Shown: one piece after another, positions 27,380 through 35,269 of the stretch
How positions within the stretch are numbered: the stretch's first letter is position 1
Layout of the letters: every line of letters begins with the position of its first letter
NCBI RefSeq assembly: GCF_900100115.1
Contig: NZ_FNKL01000002.1
Span: 682,001-746,000 of the forward strand
Origin: Chryseobacterium soldanellicola
GTDB taxonomy: Bacteria; Bacteroidota; Bacteroidia; Flavobacteriales; Weeksellaceae
DNA: 64,000 bases
Direction: 5' to 3'
The notes under the pieces: model-generated
The model's input: only the letters and a program-made list of their open reading frames with translations
The model's database searches: none
What the model was told of the DNA's origin: nothing
Made by a program: the position numbers and the translations under genes

Positions 27380-28840
27380 TTACTTACTCATTAATTTCCA
27401 AAGCTCATTAATTACTTCTTTATCGTCAAAATGATGCTTCACACCATTAATCTCCTGATAGGTTTCGTGGCCTTTTCCGGCTACGAGTACAATATCTTTA
27501 GGTTCTGCAAATTTTATCGCCATTTTTATGGCTTCTTTTCTATCGGGAATTGAAGTGTATTTGCTGAAGTTCTGAGGTTCAACACCTGCTTCAATTTCTT
27601 TAATAATGTATGCCGGATCTTCTGTTCTCGGATTGTCTGAAGTGATGATCGCCAACGTTGATTTTTTGGTGGCAATATTTCCCATTTCAGGTCTTTTGGA
27701 ATGATCTCTGTCGCCTCCGCAACCGAAAACGGTGATGAGTCTTTCGTTTTTTGTTCTGATATCATTAATGCTGTCCAGAATGTTTTCCAAGGCATCTGGA
27801 GTGTGCGCATAATCTACAATGAAGAAAATTCCGCCATCTGATTTGAAAGTTTCAAACCTTCCGGAAACTCTTTTTAGTCTGCTGATCGCCTGTAAAATTT
27901 CATCTTGCTCAAAACCAAGCTCAGAAGCAATTCCGAAAACCAGCAATAAATTGTACACATTGAATTTTCCTGTTAAAGTTGTCCAGAATTCTTTTCCATT
28001 GAAGTTCAGCAGCATTCCGTTGAAATCAACTTCCAGCAATTTTCCATGAAAATCTGCCATTGTTTTCAGAGCATAAGACTTTTTTACAGCCTTTGTATTT
28101 TGAAGCATGACATTTCCGTTTTTATCATCCACATTAGTAATGGCAATGGCTGTATTCTGAAGCTCATCAAAAAATCTTTTCTTCGTTTTTAAATACTCAT
28201 CAAAAGTTTTATGATAATCTAAATGATCGTGCGTAAGATTGGTGAAACCTGCAATTTTGAAATGCAGTCCTTCAATTCTGTTTTGAGAAATACCGTGTGA
28301 GCTTACTTCCATGAAAGCAAATTCGCAACCTTCTTCAACAGCCTGAGCCAGAATTTTATTAATCGTAATAACATCCGGAGTCGTATGTGTCGCCGGAATT
28401 ACTTTCTCTCCGATTCTGATTTCTACTGTAGAAAGTAAAGCAGAATCATAACCTAAGTTTTTAAAAACATCAAAAAGTAGCGTAGAAACAGAAGTTTTTC
28501 CGTTTGTTCCTGTAACGCCGATTAATTTTAATTTTTCGGAAGGATTTCCGTAGAAATTGGAAGCTAACTGACCTAAAGTTTTAGAAGAATCTTTTACTTT
28601 AACATAGGTAATATTTTCATCTAAATTTTCAGGAAATTCTTCACAAACGATTGTTTTTGCTCCTTTTTCAATCGAAGATGCAATAAATGAATGCCCATCT
28701 ACAACCGTACCTCTCATTGCGATATACAAAGAGTTTTCCGTAACCTTTCTGCTGTCGAACACCAATTCGGAAACTTCACGGGTGTTGTCACCGTGAATTT
28801 CTAAAACTGGGATTCTATTTAATAATTCAATTAATTGCAT
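27380..28840 (-). CDS. murE: UDP-N-acetylmuramoyl-tripeptide synthetase MurE, diaminopimelate type
   Basis: The Mur ligase that adds the third residue of the stem peptide. Length 486. The ATP loop is GTNGKTS (111-117), then TTPDV, ANLTHDHLDYH-type motif (TNLTHDHLDYH), and DYAHTPDAL. D402-N-P-R405 in TSDNPRTEDP is the signature of meso-diaminopimelate specificity, so the peptidoglycan is expected to be the Gram-negative type. It lies in the dcw cluster after ftsI. Confidence 0.96.
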   Translation of the reverse strand: MQLIELLNRIPVLEIHGDNTREVSELVFDSRKVTENSLYIAMRGTVVDGHSFIASSIEKGAKTIVCEEFPENLDENITYVKVKDSSKTLGQLASNFYGNPSEKLKLIGVTGTNGKTSVSTLLFDVFKNLGYDSALLSTVEIRIGEKVIPATHTTPDVITINKILAQAVEEGCEFAFMEVSSHGISQNRIEGLHFKIAGFTNLTHDHLDYHKTFDEYLKTKKRFFDELQNTAIAITNVDDKNGNVMLQNTKAVKKSYALKTMADFHGKLLEVDFNGMLLNFNGKEFWTTLTGKFNVYNLLLVFGIASELGFEQDEILQAISRLKRVSGRFETFKSDGGIFFIVDYAHTPDALENILDSINDIRTKNERLITVFGCGGDRDHSKRPEMGNIATKKSTLAIITSDNPRTEDPAYIIKEIEAGVEPQNFSKYTSIPDRKEAIKMAIKFAEPKDIVLVAGKGHETYQEINGVKHHFDDKEVINELWKLMSK

Positions 28841-28883
28841 TTCTTTGATGCTTTATATTTATCTTTTTTTGAATTTCATAATT

Positions 28884-29003
28884 CCATAAGTTTTACTTAT
28901 GGCTATTCATATTGAACCCTTTGGGTTCTTTATCACTTAATTTTTCCCTTTTTTATTAAATAGGATTATCATCCTATTCTATTTTAAATCGTCCCTTCGG
29001 GAC
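28884..29003. repeat. Array of four hairpins in the ftsI-murE spacer
   Basis: Four separate perfect stem-loops in 120 bases: CCATAAG/CTTATGG (28884-28902), GAACCC/GGGTTC (28914-28928), AATAGGAT/ATCCTATT (28959-28978) and GTCCC/GGGAC (28991-29003). None has a proper T tract on the minus strand. They may stabilise or uncouple parts of the dcw transcript, or be a compound repeat. Confidence 0.7.
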
Positions 29004-29011
29004 TTTTTCTT

Positions 29012-31003
29012 TTAATTTTGCAGAGACAAATAAATTCTCTGGTTTTTGCTAATTATTGTGCCTTCTGACGGGAACTGTTCTTTGATTCGCCCAACTCCTT
29101 TATAATCAATTCTGTACCCTAAATTTTCTAATTGCGGAATCACATTTTTGCCGATGAGCCCGACTACATTAGGCATTTGCTTATTATTAACTGCTATTTT
29201 CACATTCGGTTCCACCATTTTATTAAGGTTTACCTTTTTGTCTACAAGCATTTCTTTTTCAACATTTTGAGGTGTTTTCAGGAAAGTTTTTCCTGCAATT
29301 TCTTTAAATACCGGAGCAGAAACTGTGGCTCCGTAAAATCCTTTTGCCGTATTAGGCTCACTGATCATCACGTAGCAGGTATATTTCGGATTATCAGCAG
29401 GATAGAAGCCTGCGAATGACGCGCGGTATTTCATCGGGCCAGGCAGCCAATATTCAAATCTTGCGGTTCCTGTTTTTCCTGCCATTTTTAAATTGGGGGT
29501 AAAAATACTTTTCCCTGTTCCTTTTTCTACGGCTTTTGTCAATGCGCTGGTCATCATTTTAATTGCTTTTTCAGAAGCCATTTTGTTGACGATTACTTCA
29601 GGTTTTGCATTGTATATCACTTTTCCGTCCTTCATTATTTTGTCGATAAACAGAGGTTTAAGCATTTTCCCGCCATTCGCAACGCCGTTGTAGAAGGTTG
29701 TTAACTGTAATAAATTGATGTTTGACGAATATCCGTACGCGATTGAAGCCAGTGTTGCGGCATTCCATCTTTTATTATCTGGTGTTACGATTTTCGGTTT
29801 TGTAATTCCCGGAAGCTCGAGATCCATTTTTTCAAATAATTTCCAGCGTCTTAAATGATCAAGGAAAATCTGGGGTTTATCAGCATAATATTTCGTAATT
29901 AATTTTGCTGTTCCTACGTTACTTGACTTCGCTAAAACATCACTTATGTCGTATGTTCCGCCTCCGTGACCGTCTGAAATTCTTTGTTTAGCATATGTCC
30001 AGATTCCGTTTCCTACGTTTACGGTTGTATTTTCGTCAATAAAACCGTCATCCATTGCCGCCAGAAGCGAAATGGTTTTAAATGTAGATCCGGGTTCTAT
30101 GTTATCCTTTAAAGCATAATTGTAAGAATCTTCATAATTTCCGTCTTCAGTTCTTCTTAAATTGACCATTGCGCGAACTTTCCCTGTTTCAACTTCCATC
30201 ACAATCACGGTTCCGTGTTTTGCTTCAAAATTAATGAGCTGCTTTTCTAAGGCCGAGTGCGCAATGTCCTGAATTCTAAGGTCTAAAGTAGTATAAACAT
30301 CTTCGCCGTCAATAGGTTCCTGAACCTTCCAGAAATCAATGGGCTTCCATTGAGAAGAATTAATTCTTTGTTCTAATCTTTTTCCGTCGGTTCCGGTTAA
30401 ATATTTTGAAAAAGCGCCTTCCAGACCGGCTTTAAGATCACCATTATCGATTCCGATTGTTCCGGCTCCGATTTCTGAGGTTGCCAATTCTCTTTTATAA
30501 TTTCTGTCAACAATAAAACCACCTTTATTTTTTCCTCTTTTAAAAATCGGGAACTTTCTGATTCTGTCGTATTCATCAAAATCAAGCCCTTTAACCAAAG
30601 CGTAATATTGATTTTTCTTTTTTCTTTGCTCATCAAATTTCTTTCTGAATTCTCCTCTTGATTTCCCGAACATTTTACTTAAAGAATCCGTCAAAGCACC
30701 AATATTGTTGCTGTAAACGGTGTCTTTCAATGTTTTAAAATCAAGATAAATGTCATAGCGCATTACGGTTGTTGCCAAAATAGAGCCGTCGGAAGCGAAT
30801 AAATTCCCACGGGCGGCCTTGAGTGTGGCTTCACGATAGTTTTTATTAATGTAATCGTCTTTAATTTCCTGGACATTAGTGTTTTGGAGGATTATAATCC
30901 TTGCCAGAAACATTACAAACACGCACAAAGCCACCACTGCGAAGAGGTAGCCCCACCTTAACGTTTTTTTACGTTTGTTGTCGTATTCATTTTGCTTTTG
31001 CAT
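29012..31003 (-). CDS. ftsI: Septal penicillin-binding protein FtsI with PASTA domain
   Basis: A class B penicillin-binding protein of 663 residues, the septal transpeptidase. A membrane anchor lies at about 18-38. The pedestal includes AARGNLFASDGSILA. The catalytic motifs are S306-T-F-K309, S360-S-N362 and K510-T-G512. The last 60 residues (from MPNVVGLIGKNVIPQLENLG) form one PASTA repeat, a cell-wall-binding module that E. coli FtsI lacks. It overlaps ftsL by 17 bases and works with FtsW. Confidence 0.95.
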   Translation of the reverse strand: MQKQNEYDNKRKKTLRWGYLFAVVALCVFVMFLARIIILQNTNVQEIKDDYINKNYREATLKAARGNLFASDGSILATTVMRYDIYLDFKTLKDTVYSNNIGALTDSLSKMFGKSRGEFRKKFDEQRKKKNQYYALVKGLDFDEYDRIRKFPIFKRGKNKGGFIVDRNYKRELATSEIGAGTIGIDNGDLKAGLEGAFSKYLTGTDGKRLEQRINSSQWKPIDFWKVQEPIDGEDVYTTLDLRIQDIAHSALEKQLINFEAKHGTVIVMEVETGKVRAMVNLRRTEDGNYEDSYNYALKDNIEPGSTFKTISLLAAMDDGFIDENTTVNVGNGIWTYAKQRISDGHGGGTYDISDVLAKSSNVGTAKLITKYYADKPQIFLDHLRRWKLFEKMDLELPGITKPKIVTPDNKRWNAATLASIAYGYSSNINLLQLTTFYNGVANGGKMLKPLFIDKIMKDGKVIYNAKPEVIVNKMASEKAIKMMTSALTKAVEKGTGKSIFTPNLKMAGKTGTARFEYWLPGPMKYRASFAGFYPADNPKYTCYVMISEPNTAKGFYGATVSAPVFKEIAGKTFLKTPQNVEKEMLVDKKVNLNKMVEPNVKIAVNNKQMPNVVGLIGKNVIPQLENLGYRIDYKGVGRIKEQFPSEGTIISKNQRIYLSLQN

Positions 31004-31406
31004 CTGTACTATCCAGTTTTATTAGCAGTTTATGAGGATGATTTTCTAAGGTCATTAACGAATCTTTAGCTACTTCTTTCCCCAATTGCGATTCCATTTT
31101 TACTTTGATCAGCTTACTTTGTGCGTAAGCGTTTCGCGATTTATATTCTTCTGTTTCTTCTTTTAAGGCATTGACAATTTTAATCTTTTTGTTGACGAGG
31201 TGATTGCTGTAAATCATTGCCATCATTAAGACAAACAACAGGAGAAAATACTTGTAATGTATTTTGATCTCATCACGGTTGAGAAAATTCCCTTTTATAA
31301 TATCTATAAAAGTTAATCTCTTCTGAGGACGATTTGTTGTTGCTCTTTTTGCCAATTTATTATCAATTTGCTTTGCAGTGAATTCACTTTGTTTGTCAAT
31401 GGTCAA
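30987..31406 (-). CDS. ftsL: FtsL-like cell division protein
   Basis: A protein of 139 residues with a cytoplasmic basic N-terminus (about 1-52), a single membrane segment (about 53-70, YFLLLFVLMMAMIYS) and a periplasmic coiled-coil stretch (VNALKEETEEYKSRNAYAQ). This topology and its place between rsmH and ftsI fit FtsL, a bitopic divisome protein whose sequence is poorly conserved. The call rests mainly on position and topology. Its 3' end overlaps ftsI. Confidence 0.85.
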   Translation of the reverse strand: MTIDKQSEFTAKQIDNKLAKRATTNRPQKRLTFIDIIKGNFLNRDEIKIHYKYFLLLFVLMMAMIYSNHLVNKKIKIVNALKEETEEYKSRNAYAQSKLIKVKMESQLGKEVAKDSLMTLENHPHKLLIKLDSTDAKAK

Positions 31407-31455
31407 TTTTAACGTTTGAAAAAAAATTGACTATTCACAATTCATTTATTCACTT

Positions 31456-32349
31456 TTAAACTTTAATTCCTGTTCTCATTTTGGCACTTCTGGCTCTTGA
31501 GTTTTCTTCAATTTCCTTATCATCGGGAATAATTGCTTTGCTCTTTACCAATTCAAATGCTTTTTTATAATTTCCGTAAATGTCTCTTTGAGGTTCCCCT
31601 TCAAACATTCCGTTTTTCAAAAACCTTTTTACTAAGCGGTCTTCCAGGGAATGGTAGGAGATTACAACCAATCTTCCTTCCGGCTTTAAAACATGGTATG
31701 CCTGCACGAGCATTTCTTTTAAAACTTCCAGTTCCTGATTGACCTCAATTCTTATCGCCTGAAAAAGCTGTGCATAAAACTTATTAATCTTATGCGGCGG
31801 AAGAAAATTGAAAAGCTTTTTCAGATCTTCCGTTGTATTTATGCTTTTATTTTTTCTGTGATGAACGATATCTCTTGCTAATTTTCTCGCTTCTCTCAAT
31901 TCTCCGTAATAATAGAAAATATCGGCAAGCTGCTCTTCCTCATAATCGTTAATAACTCTTTTGGCATCAAGACTTTGCATGACATTCATTCTCATATCCA
32001 AAGGAGCGTCGCTTCTTGTAGAAAAACCTCTTGCGGCTTCATCAAACTGGTGTGATGAAACCCCTAAATCAGCTAAAACACCATCAACCTGTGAAATTCC
32101 GTACATTAATAAAGAGTTTTCCAGAAATCTGAAATTCTGATTGATTAATGTAAATCTCGGATCATCAATTGTATTTTTAAGAGCATCTAAGTCCTGATCA
32201 AAACCGTACAGTTTTCCTTTATCAGAAAGCCTGCTCAATATTTCTCTTGAATGGCCGCCGCCACCAAAAGTGCAGTCCACGTATGTTCCGTCTGGATTCG
32301 TCACCAAATCATCAACACTTTGCTTCAACAAAACGGGGTTATGATACAT
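31456..32349 (-). CDS. rsmH: 16S rRNA m4C1402 methyltransferase RsmH
   Basis: A SAM-dependent methyltransferase of 297 residues acting on 16S rRNA. Seen are the start YHNPVLLKQSVDDL, the SAM motif VDCTFGGGGHSREIL (24-38), LADLGVSSHQFDEAARGFS and ISYHSLEDRLVKRF. It is the second gene of the cluster, 40 bases after mraZ, as in most bacteria. Confidence 0.96.
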   Translation of the reverse strand: MYHNPVLLKQSVDDLVTNPDGTYVDCTFGGGGHSREILSRLSDKGKLYGFDQDLDALKNTIDDPRFTLINQNFRFLENSLLMYGISQVDGVLADLGVSSHQFDEAARGFSTRSDAPLDMRMNVMQSLDAKRVINDYEEEQLADIFYYYGELREARKLARDIVHHRKNKSINTTEDLKKLFNFLPPHKINKFYAQLFQAIRIEVNQELEVLKEMLVQAYHVLKPEGRLVVISYHSLEDRLVKRFLKNGMFEGEPQRDIYGNYKKAFELVKSKAIIPDDKEIEENSRARSAKMRTGIKV

Positions 32350-32389
32350 GTTTAAGTTGTGTTTTTTAGCTTTTAATAATTTATCGGGT

Positions 32390-32848
32390 TTATTCTTCTT
32401 CTAAATCACCCATTACATCTTCGGCAAGACCGGCGAAATCAGCTTCATTAATAGAAATCACTTTCTCATAAGCCTCTTTATCCCACATCTCAAAAAGCTC
32501 TCCTGCGCTTGTGATCACAATATCTTTCTGAAGATTTGCGAAATGCGTAAGGTCTTTCGAGATCTGTAATCTCCCTGCATTATCCAATTCTACTGTTTTT
32601 ACTCCTGCCGTAAACATTCTAATGAAATCAGCATTCTTTTTTACGAATCTGTTAAGTTTATTAATTTTGCCCATCACTTTATCCCATGCGTTCATAGGGT
32701 AAACTTCAAGGCAGGGTTGGAACACGGATCTTTTGACTACAAACGCCTTGTCGTCGAAGTTTTCCATTTGTTTAATCAAAGATGAAGGTACCTTTAAACG
32801 GCCTTTATCGTCGATTTTACACTCATATGTTCCAATGAAACTTTTCAT
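32390..32848 (-). CDS. mraZ: Transcriptional regulator MraZ
   Basis: The AbrB-fold regulator that opens the dcw cluster, about 152 residues. Two repeats are visible, each with a DxxGRxxxP/S-type core: DDKGRLKVPSSL near the N-terminus and DNAGRLQISKDL in the middle. The frame runs upstream to 32887, but ATG 32848 (KSFIGTYECKIDDKG) matches the family start and lies six bases after the -7 element. Three MraZ-type boxes stand directly upstream, so autoregulation is likely. Confidence 0.95.
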   Translation of the reverse strand: MKSFIGTYECKIDDKGRLKVPSSLIKQMENFDDKAFVVKRSVFQPCLEVYPMNAWDKVMGKINKLNRFVKKNADFIRMFTAGVKTVELDNAGRLQISKDLTHFANLQKDIVITSAGELFEMWDKEAYEKVISINEADFAGLAEDVMGDLEEE

Positions 32849-32854
32849 TTGGGA

Positions 32855-32862
32855 CAAATTTA
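32855..32862 (-). promoter_or_regulatory. -7 element of the mraZ promoter
   Basis: TAAATTTG on the minus strand matches TAnnTTTG and ends six bases before the mraZ ATG. Where a -33 element would lie, the MraZ boxes are found instead. Confidence 0.6.
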
Positions 32863-32871
32863 TATAATAAT

Positions 32872-32896
32872 TTCCAAAATTTCCCACTTTTTCCCA
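32872..32896 (-). promoter_or_regulatory. MraZ operator: three boxes at 10-bp period
   Basis: On the minus strand TGGGA (32896-32892), TGGGA (32886-32882) and TGGAA (32876-32872) repeat every 10 bases. MraZ is known in other bacteria to bind direct TGGGN repeats separated by 5 bases. The third box is degenerate. The boxes end about 10 bases upstream of the -7 element, consistent with repression of mraZ and the cluster. Confidence 0.8.
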
Positions 32897-33090
32897 CTTT
32901 TTGCCTTAATGTTAATAAGTTTTATTAATAATTGAGATTTGAGGAGGTAAGTATTTGATATGTTGTATTTTGTATAATGTGTTATTTGAGCCATAACAAA
33001 AGGATTTTGAAAAAAAGAGTTAAAAAACAGTGTATTATATTATTTTTATTTTAAATTAGGCTAATCAAAATATTTTTGAGGTTTAATTTG

Positions 33091-33098
33091 TATTTTTG
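33091..33098 (+). promoter_or_regulatory. -7 element upstream of the alpha/beta hydrolase
   Basis: TATTTTTG matches TAnnTTTG; a second identical element lies at 33071-33078. Both support the ATG at 33121 over the one at 33076. Confidence 0.45.
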
Positions 33099-33120
33099 CA
33101 AGGCTTTAGTAAGGCATTTT

Positions 33121-33882
33121 ATGATATTTAGTACAAAAAAAGAAAAGAAATATACCTTTGTAGAGGCGGGAGAAGGACATCCATTGGTGCTGTTGCACGG
33201 TTTAATGGGTGGTTTGAGTAATTTCGATAAGATGGTGAATTTTTTTTCGGAGAAAGGATTTAAGGTCTATGTGCCTCAATTGCCGATCTATGATTTGCCG
33301 GTACTCAATACCAATCTTACCACAATTGCAAAATATATTGTCAAGTTTATAGAAAGCAATATTTCAGGGCCTGTCACTATTGTCGGAAATTCAATGGGAG
33401 GTCATATCGGGCTTATCCTGACGCTGGCAAGACCGGATCTGGTTAAAAATCTTGTTCTTACAGGAAGTTCCGGCTTATATGAAAGAACTTTCGGAGACAG
33501 CTTTCCAAGAAAAAACGACCGTTCATATATAAGGAAGAAAACGGAAGAGGTATTTTATGACCCTTCTGTGGCAACCGAAGATTTGGTAGATGAGGTTTTT
33601 GCTGTCGTCAATGACAGAATGAAAGGCATCAAAACCGTAATGCTGGCAAGAAGCGCTATCAAACACAATATGTTGCATGATCTTCCTAAAATTTTAACGC
33701 CGACGTGTTTAATTTGGGGAAAGCAGGACAATGTGACGCCTCCGGAAGTTGCGCAGGATATGCATAAGTTTATCCCCAATTCAGATCTCTTCTGGATCGA
33801 TAAATGCGGCCACGCAGCAATGATGGAAAAACCGGATGAATTTAATGAAATTCTCTACAGCTGGTTAAAAGATAAAGTTTAA
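33121..33882 (+). CDS. Alpha/beta-fold hydrolase
   Basis: A soluble hydrolase of about 253 residues. Seen are the oxyanion motif LLHGLMGG (about 24-31), the nucleophile elbow GNSMGG (S91), the acid in WGKQDNVTPP, and the catalytic histidine in KCGHAAMMEKPDEF. All three catalytic residues are present. A start at 33076 would fall within or before the promoter elements, so 33121 is preferred. The substrate is unknown. A terminator separates it from engB. Confidence 0.9.
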   Translation: MIFSTKKEKKYTFVEAGEGHPLVLLHGLMGGLSNFDKMVNFFSEKGFKVYVPQLPIYDLPVLNTNLTTIAKYIVKFIESNISGPVTIVGNSMGGHIGLILTLARPDLVKNLVLTGSSGLYERTFGDSFPRKNDRSYIRKKTEEVFYDPSVATEDLVDEVFAVVNDRMKGIKTVMLARSAIKHNMLHDLPKILTPTCLIWGKQDNVTPPEVAQDMHKFIPNSDLFWIDKCGHAAMMEKPDEFNEILYSWLKDKV

Positions 33883-33896
33883 AACAAAATAAATTG

Positions 33897-33930
33897 AACC
33901 ATTAAGAGCTTTTCTTAATGGTTTATTTTT
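33897..33930 (+). terminator. Intrinsic terminator
   Basis: AACCATTAAG (33897-33906), seven-base loop, CTTAATGGTT (33914-33923), then TATTTTT. It ends the hydrolase transcript 15 bases after its stop. Confidence 0.8.
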
Positions 33931-33946
33931 CTAAAAAATATTCAAA

Positions 33947-34570
33947 ATGGTTATTAAAACAGCAACATTCGTAAAGAGCAGCGGAAAATGGCAGGATTGC
34001 CCTGAGCCCAATCTTCCTGAATATGCTTTTATCGGAAGGTCTAATGTCGGGAAATCTTCATTGATCAATGCAATGATGAATCACAAAGATTTGGCTAAAA
34101 CATCGGGAACTCCGGGAAAGACGCAGCTTATTAATCATTTTTTAGTTAATGAAAACTGGTATCTGACGGATTTGCCGGGTTATGGGTATGCAAAAGTTTC
34201 AAAATCAATAAGAAAGGATTTCGAAAAGCTGATCACCAATTATATTTTAAACAGGAAAAATCTGGTTAATCTTTTCGTTTTGGTAGATTCAAGACATACG
34301 CCGCAAGCGATCGACCTGGAATTTATCCAGTGGTGCGGGGAAAGTGGAGTGCCTTTTTCAATTGTTTTTACAAAAGTTGATAAGCTGAAACCTAATATTG
34401 CGATTAAAAATGTAGAAAATTATAAAGCAGAACTACATAAAACATGGGAAGATCTTCCGGAAATATATGTGACTTCTGCAGAAAAGAAAACAGGTGGTGA
34501 GGAAATCCTTAATTTTATACAAACAACAAATGATTTTTTAAAGAATAACAGTGTCAATTTCGATGAATAA
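33947..34570 (+). CDS. engB: Ribosome biogenesis GTPase EngB/YsxC
   Basis: A small GTPase of 207 residues needed for large ribosomal subunit assembly. The G1 loop GRSNVGKSS (30-38), the G2 region TSGTPGKTQ, the G3 motif DLPGYGYAKV (75-84), the G4 motif TKVD and the G5-like TSAEK are all intact. The stop overlaps the start of the GNAT gene by eight bases (ATGAATAA), implying translational coupling. Confidence 0.96.
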   Translation: MVIKTATFVKSSGKWQDCPEPNLPEYAFIGRSNVGKSSLINAMMNHKDLAKTSGTPGKTQLINHFLVNENWYLTDLPGYGYAKVSKSIRKDFEKLITNYILNRKNLVNLFVLVDSRHTPQAIDLEFIQWCGESGVPFSIVFTKVDKLKPNIAIKNVENYKAELHKTWEDLPEIYVTSAEKKTGGEEILNFIQTTNDFLKNNSVNFDE

Positions 34571-35012
34571 TATTATCTGGAAAATTAAAACTTTCGAGGA
34601 ATTTACCGTTCCTGAATTATACGCCGTTCTAAAAGCCCGTATTGATGTTTTTGTCATCGAGCAAAACTGCCCGTATCCTGATTTGGATAATTATGACCAA
34701 AAAGCGATTCATATCTGGGCAGAGCAGGATGGGGAAATTCTCGCCAACTGCAGGGTTTTTGACAAAGGAATTAAATATGATGAAGCCTCTTTAGGACGCG
34801 TTTTAACAACCGATGCGGCAAGAGGGAAAAATTTGGGAAGGCAATTGATGAAATATGCCGTTGAAACAATAGAAAACCGTTTTCATACTTCGGAAATCAG
34901 GATTTCTGCACAGGACTATCTGTTGAAATTCTACTCCGATTTTGGATTTGTGGATACGGGGAAAAAATATCTGGAAGACGACATTCCGCATACGGAAATG
35001 TTGAGAAAGTAA
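34563..35012 (+). CDS. GNAT N-acetyltransferase, ElaA-like
   Basis: An acetyltransferase of about 149 residues. The start ...WKIKTFEEFTVPELYAVLKARIDVFVIEQNCPYPDLD is typical of ElaA. The acetyl-CoA loop reads GRVLTTDAARGKNLGRQLM, then RISAQDYLLKFYSDFGF. ATG 34563 overlaps the engB stop; an ATG at 34551 is possible but less natural. The last 17 codons plus the stop are duplicated at 38249-38302, after the metalloprotease gene. Confidence 0.9.
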   Translation: MNNIIWKIKTFEEFTVPELYAVLKARIDVFVIEQNCPYPDLDNYDQKAIHIWAEQDGEILANCRVFDKGIKYDEASLGRVLTTDAARGKNLGRQLMKYAVETIENRFHTSEIRISAQDYLLKFYSDFGFVDTGKKYLEDDIPHTEMLRK

Positions 35013-35021
35013 AGAAAAGCG
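34959..35021. repeat. Left copy of a 63-bp direct repeat (GNAT 3' end)
   Basis: The last 52 coding bases of the GNAT gene with its stop, plus the start of the terminator, recur at 38249-38311 with 61 of 63 bases identical. Both differences inside codons are synonymous (GAC/GAT and AAG/AAA). Confidence 0.9.
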
Positions 35022-35047
35022 GGGAAATTAATCTTCGCTTTTTTTAT
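35013..35047 (+). terminator. Terminator of the engB-GNAT unit
   Basis: AAAAGCGGGGA and TCTTCGCTTTT can pair with two mismatches, followed by a run of T. The matching hairpin in the right repeat copy is better paired. Confidence 0.6.
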
Positions 35048-35269
35048 TTGTCTATCGCTGTCGTTTTTTTAAACTGGAATTTGCGTTTATTTTTTTAATT
35101 TAAAAATTTAGATTGATTTATTTAATTTGCGTATTTAGTAATAAAATAGTTGATTTTTTAATTAATTTATTGGAGCTAATTATTTGAAAACAAGTTTTAT
35201 ATTGCACAGGCTTTAAAATCCTATCAAGGATTGTGGTATTCATAAAATCAAATTTAATTAATTAAAAAA

